A DNA stretch of 64,000 nucleotides from NCBI GenBank assembly GCA_049642725.1, contig JBARPC010000004.1, forward strand, positions 62,001 through 126,000. The letters are read 5' to 3'. The first letter of the stretch is position 1; every line of letters starts with the position of its first letter. Below the pieces are notes generated by a model. The model was not told the DNA's origin, searched no databases, and was given only the letters and a program-made list of their open reading frames with translations. This document shows positions 24,804 through 33,334 of this stretch, piece after piece. Origin of the DNA: JAGLYZ01 sp049642725. GTDB lineage: Bacteria > Patescibacteriota > Minisyncoccia > Minisyncoccales > JAGMDC01. Position numbers and translations under genes: made by a program.

Positions 24804-25757
24804 TTATTTGACGAGGATTTCGGTTATTACAAAAGCGATGTAAACGCCTAAAAGGAATAATCCTTCTTTTTTTGTGATTTTTCTATCAGTGCGGACAAAA
24901 ATAAGAAAGAATAAAGCAGCCATTACCAAGAAAAACCGGGCAACAGCATAAGGAGAAAAACTGGCAATTTCAATCGGACAAATAATAGCCACAATGCCTA
25001 AAACCAATGTAGAAGCAACAATAACAACGCCCATTAAATCGCCTAAAAGCATCCAATTCTGGCCTTGCCTGGCTGAAAGAATGGTAAAGTATGCTTCTGG
25101 AAAAGCGTTGCCAATAGCAACAACAAACATTCCGATAAAAACCAAAGAAAAATGAAAGGTCTCTCCAAAATAAAAAGCAGCTTCTACCATTCCTTTAGAA
25201 GCTGCGAGTAAAATAATTATTCCAAAAGCTACTTTCCCCAAACCCTTAAAAAAATCTTTAAAATCCTTTACACTAACTTTATTCCCATTATATGTCTTAC
25301 TAAACCTTTCTTTTTTTGAAAAGAGCCAAAAAACATAAAACACAAAGGCAGAAATTAAAACTGCTCCGTCGCCTCTTGATAAGATACCGTCAAAAATTAG
25401 AAAAAGAGGCAGAATAGCAATAAAAAAGGTAAAAACTGCTGATGACTGGACCATCTTGCTTCTAGCTGGTATTCCCTTGCTTACAAAAACAGACAGAGCA
25501 ATAATAACCGTTAAATCAATAAGGTTTCCGCCAATAGTATCTCCGAAAGAAAGCTGAGGAACTCCTTTAAGAGCAGACAGAATGCCAAAGAAAAAATTAG
25601 GAGCAGAACCAGCAACAGCAACGATAAAAAAAGCAATAACAAATTCCCTTAATTTCAAAAAACAAGCCATTTTTACTAATCCGTCAACCAGCCATTTTCC
25701 AGACCAGAAAAGCAAAAAACAAGAAATAAGAAAAAGTAAGATATAAAAATAAAACAT
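24804..25757 (-). CDS. Na+/Ca2+ exchanger superfamily (CaCA) membrane protein, paralogue 1
   Basis: 317 residues with about ten membrane segments in two inverted halves. The alpha-2 repeat reads VVAIGNAFPEAYFTI with the expected cation-binding Glu. The alpha-1 repeat reads VAVAGSAPNFFFGI, where Asn replaces the Glu of the usual GTSxPE motif. The central loop (SKKERFSKTYNGNK) is basic and short. Likely a cation/Ca2+ antiporter. It follows a paralogue with a 3-nt gap and ends next to palindrome copy c. Confidence 0.85.
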   Translation of the reverse strand: MFYFYILLFLISCFLLFWSGKWLVDGLVKMACFLKLREFVIAFFIVAVAGSAPNFFFGILSALKGVPQLSFGDTIGGNLIDLTVIIALSVFVSKGIPARSKMVQSSAVFTFFIAILPLFLIFDGILSRGDGAVLISAFVFYVFWLFSKKERFSKTYNGNKVSVKDFKDFFKGLGKVAFGIIILLAASKGMVEAAFYFGETFHFSLVFIGMFVVAIGNAFPEAYFTILSARQGQNWMLLGDLMGVVIVASTLVLGIVAIICPIEIASFSPYAVARFFLVMAALFFLIFVRTDRKITKKEGLFLLGVYIAFVITEILVK

Positions 25758-25760
25758 AGA

Positions 25761-26720
25761 TTATTGAATTAATAATTCACAAAAGACAAAAGTAATATAA
25801 ATGCCTAATAAAAATATAGCTTCTTTTTTTGTAATTTTACTACCACTCCGAACACAGAAGAAAAAGAACAAAGCTGAAAAAATTAAGAAAAACCGGGCAA
25901 TAGCAAAAGAAGAAAAATTAATCATTTCAATCGGACAAATCAAAGCAACAATTCCTAAGACCAAAGTAGCCGGCACTATTACTGAACCCATTAAATTGCC
26001 TAAAATCATTCCTGTCTCACCCTTTTTAGCAGAAATAATAGCAAAATACATTTCAGGCAAGGCATTTCCCAGACCTACGATTAAAATACCGATTAAAGGT
26101 AAAGACAAATTCCAGTTCTGAGCGAAAAAAGAAGCTGACCTCACTATTCCTTCTGCTGCTGCCAAAAGTAAAATCAGGGATAAGGATACTGCAACTAAAC
26201 TCTTTATAAAAAGTTTAAATCCTATAATTGTATCTTTTTCTTTTTCATTATAAACTCTTTTAAATCTTTCTTTTTTTGAAAAGAGCCAAAAAACATAAAA
26301 TACAAAGGCAGAAATTAATAAAATCCCGTCTCCTCTGCCTAATGTCCCGTCTAAAATTAAAACTATTGGCAAAACCGCTATAGCAATTGTAAAAATTGAA
26401 GAAGTTTGAATAAGCTCGCCTTTTGCTGGAATAAATGCTTTTGAAATTAAGACCGCCAAAGCCACTGCTAAAGTTAAATCAATAACATTGCCCCCTACTA
26501 CATCTCCAAAAGAAAGCTCGGGAATTTTGTAAAGAGCTGAATTAATTCCAACAAAAAGATTTGGCACAGAGCCGGCAAAAGCCATCACAAAAAAGGCAAC
26601 CACAAATTCCTTCCATTTTAAAAACCTTGCCATTCTAATTAATCCTTCAACCAGTATCTTTCCTGACCAAAGAAGAATTATGCAGGAAAATATAAAAATA
26701 AAAGTATAAAAACCAATCAT
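25761..26720 (-). CDS. Na+/Ca2+ exchanger superfamily (CaCA) membrane protein, paralogue 2
   Basis: 319 residues, the tandem duplicate of the 24804-25757 gene; both contain VFYVFWLFSKKERF, and the DNA there is nearly identical. Alpha-2: IVGLGNALPEMYFAI. Alpha-1: MAFAGSVPNLFVGI, again Asn for Glu. Its ATG overlaps the P-type ATPase stop (ATGA), so ATPase and both exchangers form one cation-transport operon. Confidence 0.85.
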   Translation of the reverse strand: MIGFYTFIFIFSCIILLWSGKILVEGLIRMARFLKWKEFVVAFFVMAFAGSVPNLFVGINSALYKIPELSFGDVVGGNVIDLTLAVALAVLISKAFIPAKGELIQTSSIFTIAIAVLPIVLILDGTLGRGDGILLISAFVFYVFWLFSKKERFKRVYNEKEKDTIIGFKLFIKSLVAVSLSLILLLAAAEGIVRSASFFAQNWNLSLPLIGILIVGLGNALPEMYFAIISAKKGETGMILGNLMGSVIVPATLVLGIVALICPIEMINFSSFAIARFFLIFSALFFFFCVRSGSKITKKEAIFLLGIYITFVFCELLIQ

Positions 26721-29374
26721 GCTCTTTGTTTTTTAGTTATAAAATACCATTTTGTCGCCTCAATTAATGCTATATTAAAAACCACAACCCATAAAATTAA
26801 TTTCCAGTCATACCAGCTTAATGGCACAGTTTGCAAAAGCGTTTGCAAAGCCGGAACATACAAAGCAGCTACTAAAGCTGTTAATCCGGCAATCCAGCTC
26901 AAAATTAAAAATTTATTGGAAAAAAGATTTATATTCCAAATATTTCTTCTCAAGCTCTTGCATGGAAAAATATAGAAAAGGGAATTCATAGCTAAAGCGG
27001 CAAAAATGATTGACTGAATATGCATATGGCTATAACCAGAATACCTTAAAAGCCAAAAAAACAGCGCTAAAAGCAGGATATCTGTAATGATTCCAATAAT
27101 AAAAATCAAAACCTTCATTTCCTTTGTTAAAAGAGGACTGCCTTTTTCTTGCGGTTTTCGCTTCATTAAGTCCTTTTCTTTTGGCTCAAAACTCAAAGTT
27201 ATGCTTGGCAAACTATCTACAATTAAGTTCACCCATAAGATTTGAACAGCGATAACAGGCAATGGCAGGCCTAAAACAATACTTACGCCGACTAAAATGG
27301 TCTCTGTAAAAGAATTGGAAAGCAAATAAGTAATTACTTTTCTAATATTATCAATTATTGCTCTTCCTTCTTCTACTGTAGCTACAATAATATTAAAATT
27401 ATCTGTTAATAAAATTAGATCTGAAACTTCTTTTGCTACATCAGTGCCTGAACCCAAAGCTATGCCAATATCAGCTTTTTTAAGAGCTGGCGCATCATTA
27501 ATCCCATCACCAGTCATTGCCACTACTTCTCCTTTTCTCTGCCAGGCCTGAATTATTCTCAATTTATGCTTTGGCTCAACCCGGGCATAAACCTGTATAT
27601 CTTTAATTCTTTTTTCAAATTCTTCATCTGAAAGCTCATCTAATTCTTTGCCTTCTATAATATTTTTTTCTTTTATTCTAAATCCTATTTCCTTAGCTAC
27701 TGCTTTGGCAGTTAACTTATGGTCTCCGGTAACAATCATTGGCCTCATGCCCGCTTTTTTACAAATCCTTATTGCCTCTTTCGCCTCTTTTCTGACAGGG
27801 TCTTTAAGAGCAATAAACCCTAAAAAAGTTAAATTATTAACCTCTTCTTCTATATTTTTTACCCTGTTAAATTGCTTTGCACACCAACTCGTCGGGGATT
27901 TAACAGGGTGAATTTTTCTCTGTGCTGTTGCCACGACTCTTAGTCCTTTTTTAGTCAATTCTTCCAATTGTTTATTTAATTTCTGTTTGAATTTATCATT
28001 TAATATTCTATTTCTGCTCTTGACTAACAAATGAGAAGAAAGAGAAATAATTTTTTCAGGCGCGCCTGAAACATACAAAATATTTCCCTTTTTATTTTCC
28101 TGACGCAAGCTGGCAATAAATTTATTTTCAGGATTAAAAGGAATTTCGTCAATTTCCAAACATTCTTTTTCTAGCTTTGGTTTTTCAAAACCAAGCTTGG
28201 CGCCGGCTGAAATAAATGCTTTGTCAGTAGGCTCGCCATGAATCTGCCAAACAGGATAAAGAGCTTCAGGATTCTCTATAAATGCTTCACTGCACAAAAC
28301 AGCGGCTTTTAAAGCCAGCTTCTCTGTCTTTTTATCAGAACTAATAATTCCCGCCACTTCCATCCTCCCTTCAGTCAGAGTTAATGTTTTGTCAGTGGCA
28401 ATAACAGAAGTGCTCCCTAATGTTTCTGCCGCTATTAGTTTTCTTACCAGGCCTTTTCTTTTCAGAATTCTCGTCATTCCAAGAGCTAAAATTACAGTTA
28501 CAGCAATCGGAAGTCCTTCTGGAATAGCGGCTACGGCAACAGCTATGGCTACTTCAAACATTTCTAAAGCGCATTGGTCCTTAAGCAGGCCTGCTAAGAA
28601 AATATAGACAGCGAAAATAGTAACAATGAGTCCGATTTTCTTGCTCAAAACAGCTATTCTTTTCTGGAGAGGTGTTTTTTCTTCTTTAGTTTCTTTGATT
28701 AAATCAGCTACTCTGCCTATTTCTGTATCTTTGCCAGTCTCAGTAATTACTGCTTTGCCTTTCCCATATTCTATAACGCAACCCATATATACCATATTAT
28801 CCCTATCAGCTATTGAAGTTTTTTGAGGCAAAATATCTGTTGTTTTTTTAGCTGACAGCCACTCGCCAGTTAAAGGCGATTCATTTATTTTGAGTCCGTA
28901 ATTCTCAATTAAACGGCCGTCAGCCGGCACCTTATCTCCGGAAGACAAAACAATAATATCTCCCGGCACAAGATCTTCAGCATCAATTTTTTTCTCTCTG
29001 CCATCTCTAATGACTTTGGCTTCTATTTTAATTATTTTCTTTAATTCTCTTAATGCTTTAGACGCCTTGTTTTCCTGAAAATAGCCGATAACAGTATTAA
29101 AAATAATAGCAGCCATAATAACAATACTGTCAGTATAAAGCTTAAAAACAGCAGTGCCAATCCCAGCAATGACTAAAATATAAATTAAAGGGCTTTTAAA
29201 CTGCTCAAAAAATATCTTTATTTTAGATAGATGTTTTTCTTCGGGAAGCTTGTTTAAGCCAATTTTTTTTCGCCTCTCCACTACTTCTTTATTGGACAAC
29301 CCTGCCTCTTTATCAGTTTCTAAAATTTTGCTCACTTCCTGAATAGAAAGATTATGCCAGCTTTTATTAGACAT
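26717..29374 (-). CDS. P-type cation-transporting ATPase (P2A, Ca2+-ATPase-like) with altered motifs
   Basis: 885 residues: N-terminal cation-ATPase domain (WHNLSIQEVSKILET), actuator domain, M4 with VAAIPEGLPIAV (PEGL typical of Ca2+ pumps), phosphorylation site near residue 328, N domain VSGAPEKII, hinge GDGINDAPALKKADIGIA, and C-terminal membrane helices. Two departures: the invariant DKTGTLT reads DKTLTLT, and the actuator TGES reads TGEW near residue 169. A 49-nt repeat element is inserted in frame near residues 488-504. The aspartate itself is present. TATAAT lies exactly 6 nt before the ATG. Cotranscribed with the two exchangers. Confidence 0.9.
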   Translation of the reverse strand: MSNKSWHNLSIQEVSKILETDKEAGLSNKEVVERRKKIGLNKLPEEKHLSKIKIFFEQFKSPLIYILVIAGIGTAVFKLYTDSIVIMAAIIFNTVIGYFQENKASKALRELKKIIKIEAKVIRDGREKKIDAEDLVPGDIIVLSSGDKVPADGRLIENYGLKINESPLTGEWLSAKKTTDILPQKTSIADRDNMVYMGCVIEYGKGKAVITETGKDTEIGRVADLIKETKEEKTPLQKRIAVLSKKIGLIVTIFAVYIFLAGLLKDQCALEMFEVAIAVAVAAIPEGLPIAVTVILALGMTRILKRKGLVRKLIAAETLGSTSVIATDKTLTLTEGRMEVAGIISSDKKTEKLALKAAVLCSEAFIENPEALYPVWQIHGEPTDKAFISAGAKLGFEKPKLEKECLEIDEIPFNPENKFIASLRQENKKGNILYVSGAPEKIISLSSHLLVKSRNRILNDKFKQKLNKQLEELTKKGLRVVATAQRKIHPVKSPTSWCAKQFNRVKNIEEEVNNLTFLGFIALKDPVRKEAKEAIRICKKAGMRPMIVTGDHKLTAKAVAKEIGFRIKEKNIIEGKELDELSDEEFEKRIKDIQVYARVEPKHKLRIIQAWQRKGEVVAMTGDGINDAPALKKADIGIALGSGTDVAKEVSDLILLTDNFNIIVATVEEGRAIIDNIRKVITYLLSNSFTETILVGVSIVLGLPLPVIAVQILWVNLIVDSLPSITLSFEPKEKDLMKRKPQEKGSPLLTKEMKVLIFIIGIITDILLLALFFWLLRYSGYSHMHIQSIIFAALAMNSLFYIFPCKSLRRNIWNINLFSNKFLILSWIAGLTALVAALYVPALQTLLQTVPLSWYDWKLILWVVVFNIALIEATKWYFITKKQRA
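27861..27909. mobile_element. MITE-like element with ACCCTGTTAAAT inverted ends, copy 1 (in frame in the ATPase gene)
   Basis: ACCCTGTTAAAT (27861-27872) and ATTTAACAGGGT (27898-27909) enclose 25 nt. A second copy with identical 12-bp ends and a different interior lies in the 16S leader at 42885-42942; both are followed by GTGAATTTT. The ATPase frame reads through it as HPVKSPTSWCAKQFNRVK. Confidence 0.75.
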
Positions 29375-29416
29375 TGTTTTATTATAACAATTTATCTCAG
29401 GAAATAAAGCATAAAT

Positions 29417-29444
29417 AAAAAGAGGGATTAATTAATCCCTCTTT
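29417..29444. terminator. Bidirectional terminator
   Basis: AAAAGAGGGATTAA followed by its complement TTAATCCCTCTTTT, with T-runs both ways. It ends the transcript coming from 29553. Confidence 0.85.
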
Positions 29445-29457
29445 TTATTAAATTATT

Positions 29458-29553
29458 TTACTCTTCAGATTCCCCTTCCTCTGTTGTTTTTTCTTCTTTA
29501 TCTTCTCCTTCTTCTGTTTCTGTATCCTCCTGCATTAAAAATTCTGTTGTCAT
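29458..29553 (-). CDS. Possible small acidic peptide (31 aa)
   Basis: MTTEFLMQEDTETEEGEDK and further Glu/Thr residues to TAA at 29458. It is directly followed by a strong terminator, which suggests a real short transcript. No Shine-Dalgarno sequence and no family. It may be noncoding. The rest of the 29375-29709 stretch holds a lone DnaA-box-like TTATCCACA and palindrome copy d. Confidence 0.35.
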   Translation of the reverse strand: MTTEFLMQEDTETEEGEDKEEKTTEEGESEE

Positions 29554-29678
29554 TTTTTTGATTAGTTCTTTATTTTATCAGAGAGGAAACAAGTCGACTA
29601 CTCTTGTGAAATCTCTCATAATCAAATGATAAATTAAACAAAAAACTTGTCAATACCCGTTATCCACAGGACAAAATA

Positions 29679-29703
29679 ACCACCGAGAACAGTTCTCGGT
29701 GGT
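29679..29703. repeat. Palindromic GAGAAC repeat, copy d
   Basis: ACCACCGAGAAC-A-GTTCTCGGTGGT, perfect 25 nt, 6 nt past the end of tRNA-Glu. The arms ACCAC/GTGGT differ from copies a-c but remain complementary. Followed on the minus strand by TTATTTTG, so it may serve as the tRNA terminator. Confidence 0.85.
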
Positions 29704-29709
29704 ATTATG

Positions 29710-29782
29710 CGCCCTCATCGGGAATCGAACCCGAATTACCAGCTTGAGAAGCTGATGTCCTAAGCCATTAGACGATGAGGGC
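29710..29782 (-). tRNA. tRNA-Glu (anticodon CTC)
   Basis: 73 nt: acceptor GCCCTCA/TGAGGGC, anticodon stem TCAGC/GCTGG with loop TTCTCAA, T arm TCGGG-TTCGATT-CCCGA, discriminator G. CCA is not encoded. It lies 43 nt behind ftsI and is probably made from the cell-division transcript. Confidence 0.93.
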
Positions 29783-29825
29783 TTTTCAATAACTTTTTAC
29801 CATAAAATTAAGCTATTTTCAATGT

Positions 29826-31499
29826 TTATTCGTAGTCAGGCGGGATTTCGTAATAATCAATAATATATTTGGCTAATTCTTGAAAAACAGGCACAGCAGA
29901 ATATTCTGCTGTTTTCGTTTTAGGATTATCAAGCTTTACTAAAATAAGAAATTTTGGCTCAAATGCAGGAGCAAACCCTATAAAGGTCTGCCAAGTTTTA
30001 TCGAGGGAATACACTCCTTTCTCCGGCACTTGAGCTGTCCCTGTCTTTCCGCCGATATAATAGCCTGGAACTCTGGCAGTTTTAGCATAACCATGCTCTA
30101 CTACGCTCACCAACATAGCTGTAGCATTAGAAGAAGTGCTGGAAGAAATAATATGTGTTTCGTTTACTTCCGGTTCATTTTCAATCCACTTGTTTCCATT
30201 ACTTATCTTTTGGACAACATAAGGTTTTATTAGCTTGCCGCCATTAATAATGGCGCAGTAAGCCCTGGCTATCTGAATAGGAGTTAATTCTATCCCCTGG
30301 CCATAAGAAGCAGTAGCGTAATTTATTTCATAACCCTTTTTTAATTCTTTGTTTTGGGAAAAACTTTCTTCCTGCAGGTCAATACCTGTTGGTTGAAAAA
30401 TGCCGAATTTTTCAATATACTTTAAAAAATCTTCATATCCTATCTGTTCTCCGACAAAAACTGCCCCGGTATTGATTGATTTTTCCAGCACTTCAGTCAT
30501 TGTTTTCTCGCCCCAGACCATTTTATTATAGTTATAAATAGTATAATCACTGATTTCAACCAGGCCTTCATCAATATAAGTGGTCTGGGGAGTTATTTTT
30601 CCCAAATCAAGACCAGCTGATATAGTAATAGCTTTAAAAATTGAACCCGGTTCAAAAAGCCAGTAAATCGCACTATTTTGAAAATCTTCTTCTTGCTCCT
30701 GAAAATAGTAATTAGGATTAAAGCCAGGCAGATTAGCCATAGCTAAAATCTTTCCTGAAAATGGCTCTATAACTATAATCTGGCCTGACTCAATATCTAA
30801 GCTTTCTTTTGTATCCCTCAATAATTTCTCTGCCATTGACTGGATATGATAATCAATAGTTAAAATAATATCAGAGCCCTTTTGCGGCTCATCTCTTGAA
30901 GTTAAAAACAAATCAATCCATGCGTTTCTTCCTCCTTCTTGGAATTCCTCTTCTCCTCTTAAAGTGCTGTCATAATAACCTTCTAAACCATACTGGCCTA
31001 TGCCTTGTCCGCCTAAAAAACCAACAACTTGAGATGCTAATAATTCTTGCGGATAGTATCTGCCTAAAAACTCTTTAAGGTAAACGCCCTTAATCTCTAA
31101 TTCTTTTAATTGGGACATCTCTTCTTCAGACAATTTATTCTTGAGCATCTGAAAAAAGGTATCTTCTTGATTCAGCTTTTCTAAAACTAATTCTTGCTCT
31201 AACCCAAGAATTTCTGCCAGTTTTTGGGATACTTCTTCTTTTTCTTTTACTTCTGAGGGAGAGACATAAACCATCTGCCAGTCCTTATTAACAGCTAAAG
31301 GATATAAATCGCCTTTTCTATCTTGAAGATAAATTTCCCCTCTTTCTCCTTCAATCTCTGCAAAAAACTTCTGCTGGCCCTGGGCTAACGCTTTATAAAA
31401 ATCATGGTCTAAAATTTGGATATAAACCAAGCGGCCTATTACAGCCGCTCCAAATAATAAAACTAAAAAAAGAATTACATTTATGCGCCAAAATTTCAT
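29826..31499 (-). CDS. ftsI: Penicillin-binding protein FtsI/PBP2-type (division transpeptidase)
   Basis: 557 residues with an N-terminal membrane anchor (about 6-26), a dimerisation domain (residues 40-200) and a transpeptidase domain. Active-site motifs are SIFK near residue 285 (catalytic Ser), SIN near 339 and KTGT near 484. It cross-links septal peptidoglycan. Gene order mraZ-rsmH-ftsL-ftsI is the standard start of the dcw cluster, so FtsI is preferred over other class B PBPs. Confidence 0.94.
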   Translation of the reverse strand: MKFWRINVILFLVLLFGAAVIGRLVYIQILDHDFYKALAQGQQKFFAEIEGERGEIYLQDRKGDLYPLAVNKDWQMVYVSPSEVKEKEEVSQKLAEILGLEQELVLEKLNQEDTFFQMLKNKLSEEEMSQLKELEIKGVYLKEFLGRYYPQELLASQVVGFLGGQGIGQYGLEGYYDSTLRGEEEFQEGGRNAWIDLFLTSRDEPQKGSDIILTIDYHIQSMAEKLLRDTKESLDIESGQIIVIEPFSGKILAMANLPGFNPNYYFQEQEEDFQNSAIYWLFEPGSIFKAITISAGLDLGKITPQTTYIDEGLVEISDYTIYNYNKMVWGEKTMTEVLEKSINTGAVFVGEQIGYEDFLKYIEKFGIFQPTGIDLQEESFSQNKELKKGYEINYATASYGQGIELTPIQIARAYCAIINGGKLIKPYVVQKISNGNKWIENEPEVNETHIISSSTSSNATAMLVSVVEHGYAKTARVPGYYIGGKTGTAQVPEKGVYSLDKTWQTFIGFAPAFEPKFLILVKLDNPKTKTAEYSAVPVFQELAKYIIDYYEIPPDYE

Positions 31500-31501
31500 A
31501 T

Positions 31502-31837
31502 TTACTTTGCTATTGCTGTGCTTTCTAAAATCTTAATATAACTAATCCTTCCTACTTTCTCATAATTCAATTCTTTAGCTAATAATTCAATATTCTCTAA
31601 TAAATCACCCTGAAAAAGTCCTATTTCCAAGTTCTTATTCTGCTGTGAAAGCTCTTTGATGTCCTGCTGACAGCTTAAAATAAGATTAGACTCATTTGTT
31701 ATGCCATTAATCTGAATTATATAAAAAATAGCTAAAGAGATCATTAGGATAATACAAAAAGACAAAACTAATTTACAAAATGTCATTAAATGAATTCTGG
31801 GAAGACTTATTAAATTGGACAAGACATAAGTGTTCAT
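31502..31837 (-). CDS. ftsL: FtsL-like septal membrane protein
   Basis: 111 residues: one membrane segment (about 24-45, LVLSFCIILMISLAIFYIIQ) and a short coiled coil (residues 55-85) are all that defines FtsL, and no sequence motif is expected. The call rests on topology plus its place between rsmH (4-nt overlap) and ftsI (2-nt gap). Confidence 0.8.
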   Translation of the reverse strand: MNTYVLSNLISLPRIHLMTFCKLVLSFCIILMISLAIFYIIQINGITNESNLILSCQQDIKELSQQNKNLEIGLFQGDLLENIELLAKELNYEKVGRISYIKILESTAIAK

Positions 31838-32703
31838 ATTTTTACTGCTGCCCGCAAGCGAGCTGACCTTGAACGAGGATTTGTTTTTATCTCATCGTCT
31901 GTTGGTCTAATTGGTTTTTTAGTTAGTATTTTAATTTGCGTTTTTTGAGCTATTTCTTTAAAAAAATTTTTAACTATTCTATCTTCTAAAGAATGAAAAG
32001 AAATAATTACTAATCTTCCTCCTATGTTTAAAATTTCTAATGCTTGAGGCAAAACATTTCTAATATTTTCTAATTCCTGATTAACTGCAATCCTTAACGC
32101 CTGAAAAGTTCTTGTGGCTGGAAAAATTCTTCCTTTTTCATAATTCTTAGGAACCGCTTTTATAATTATCTCTTTCAACTGAAAAGTTGTTTTGATTGGT
32201 TCTATTCTTCTTGCTTTTGCTATTTCTTTAGCTATTCTCCTTGAAAATTTTTCTTCTCCATATTCTCTTAAAATTTTCTCAATCTCTTTTTCAGGCCATT
32301 TATTTATAATCTCTTGAGCACTCAATCCTTTGTGCGAGTCATAGCGCATAATCAATAGCTCGTTTTTCTGGAAAGAAAATCCTTTTCCCGATTGTTCTAT
32401 GTGCCAAGAAGAAAAGCCTAAATCAAATAAAATTCCTTTAACAGATATAAAACTATATTCTTCAACAATCTTTTTTAAATTTACGTAAGAATCATTAACT
32501 AATATTAATCTGTCTCGCTGCTTCACTCTTTTAAATAAGTCCGTGTCTATTTCAATTCCTAATACTTTCCCATTGGGCTTATTCCTTTCCAAAATGGCGG
32601 TGCTGTGTCCTGCTTCACCAATGGTAGCATCAATAAAATTCTCATTCGGCTTTGGATGCAAATATTCTAAAACTTCTTTTTTTAAAACTGAAATATGGGT
32701 CAT
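31834..32703 (-). CDS. rsmH: 16S rRNA (cytosine1402-N4)-methyltransferase RsmH
   Basis: 289 residues. Signature start MTHISVLKKEVLEYLHPKPN, SAM loop DATIGEAGHSTAIL near residue 25, DLGFSSWHIEQSGKGFSF near residue 95 and C-terminal IISFHSLEDRIVKNFFK near residue 232. It methylates C1402 in the 16S decoding site, whose gene is in this same window. Confidence 0.97.
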   Translation of the reverse strand: MTHISVLKKEVLEYLHPKPNENFIDATIGEAGHSTAILERNKPNGKVLGIEIDTDLFKRVKQRDRLILVNDSYVNLKKIVEEYSFISVKGILFDLGFSSWHIEQSGKGFSFQKNELLIMRYDSHKGLSAQEIINKWPEKEIEKILREYGEEKFSRRIAKEIAKARRIEPIKTTFQLKEIIIKAVPKNYEKGRIFPATRTFQALRIAVNQELENIRNVLPQALEILNIGGRLVIISFHSLEDRIVKNFFKEIAQKTQIKILTKKPIRPTDDEIKTNPRSRSARLRAAVKI

Positions 32704-32705
32704 AA

Positions 32706-33137
32706 TTATAAACCAAGTTCTCCTAATCTTTCAGCAATATCACCTATTCCTGCTTCTGTTTTTTGACTGTATTCCTTCCATCTGCCTTCATCCCAAATCT
32801 CAATTCTGTTATATACTCCGGCAATAACTATTTTTTTCTTAAAACAAGCATAGCTTTTTAGATAATCAGGAATAAGAATCCTGCCTAAACCGTCTATTTT
32901 AACATCCATGGCGCCGACAAGCATTAATCTGGCAAATCCCCTGGCATCGGCTTGGGATAAAGGCAGCTTGCTTAATTTCTCTGCCAGCTTCTCCCATTCT
33001 TTTAAAGGATAAAGAAAAAGACAATTATCCAATCCTCTGGTGATAACCGCGCTTTTGCCTAAAATCTGCCGAAATTTTGTCGGAATAGCCAATCGTTTTT
33101 TTTCATCTATTGAATATGTGTATTCGCCGATGAACAT
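32706..33137 (-). CDS. mraZ: MraZ, dcw-cluster transcriptional repressor
   Basis: 143 residues with two AbrB-like half-domains: MFIGEYTYSIDEKKRLAIP at the N terminus and KIDGLGRILIPDYLKSYA near residue 87. MraZ binds GTGG/TGGG-type repeats upstream of its own gene. Three such repeats at 10-bp spacing are found in the upstream 33140-33189 region. It leads mraZ-rsmH-ftsL-ftsI. Confidence 0.96.
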   Translation of the reverse strand: MFIGEYTYSIDEKKRLAIPTKFRQILGKSAVITRGLDNCLFLYPLKEWEKLAEKLSKLPLSQADARGFARLMLVGAMDVKIDGLGRILIPDYLKSYACFKKKIVIAGVYNRIEIWDEGRWKEYSQKTEAGIGDIAERLGELGL

Positions 33138-33139
33138 AG

Positions 33140-33189
33140 TTTTCCACAGTTTTGGGCATTTATCCCATAGTTATCCACAATTATCCACT
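33140..33189 (-). promoter_or_regulatory. Candidate MraZ operator (10-bp-spaced GTGG/TGGG repeats; also DnaA-box-like)
   Basis: On the minus strand GTGGATAATT, GTGGATAACT and ATGGGATAAA run consecutively, then TGTGGAAAAC nearer the start. On the plus strand these read TTATCCACT (33181), TTATCCACA (33171), TTATCCCAT (33160) and TTTTCCACA (33140). Two more, TTTTCCACA and TAATCCACA, lie at 33267-33286. The 10-bp phase fits MraZ dimers; TTATCCACA is also a consensus DnaA box. Confidence 0.6.
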
Positions 33190-33303
33190 ACACCTTATTT
33201 ATACTCCACTTCAGATTCAATGTCAAATAAATTAAGATATATCAAATTACACTTAAAAACCTTAACTTTTCCACAGATAATCCACAGTTTTTAAAAAAAA
33301 GAA

Positions 33304-33326
33304 GGAAGTGTAAAAAAATCACTTCC
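33304..33326 (-). terminator. Terminator of pncB-pncA
   Basis: GGAAGTG/CACTTCC stem 8 nt past the pncA stop, T-rich loop and minus-strand T run. Confidence 0.75.
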
Positions 33327-33334
33327 TATTTTTA

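Noticed and set aside
29660..29668. DnaA box TTATCCACA
   Set aside because: A single site with no neighbours; expected by chance in AT-rich DNA.
33140..33286. Replication origin
   Set aside because: DnaA-box-like sites are present, but there is no dnaA, dnaN or AT-rich unwinding array. The sites are phased as MraZ repeats upstream of mraZ.
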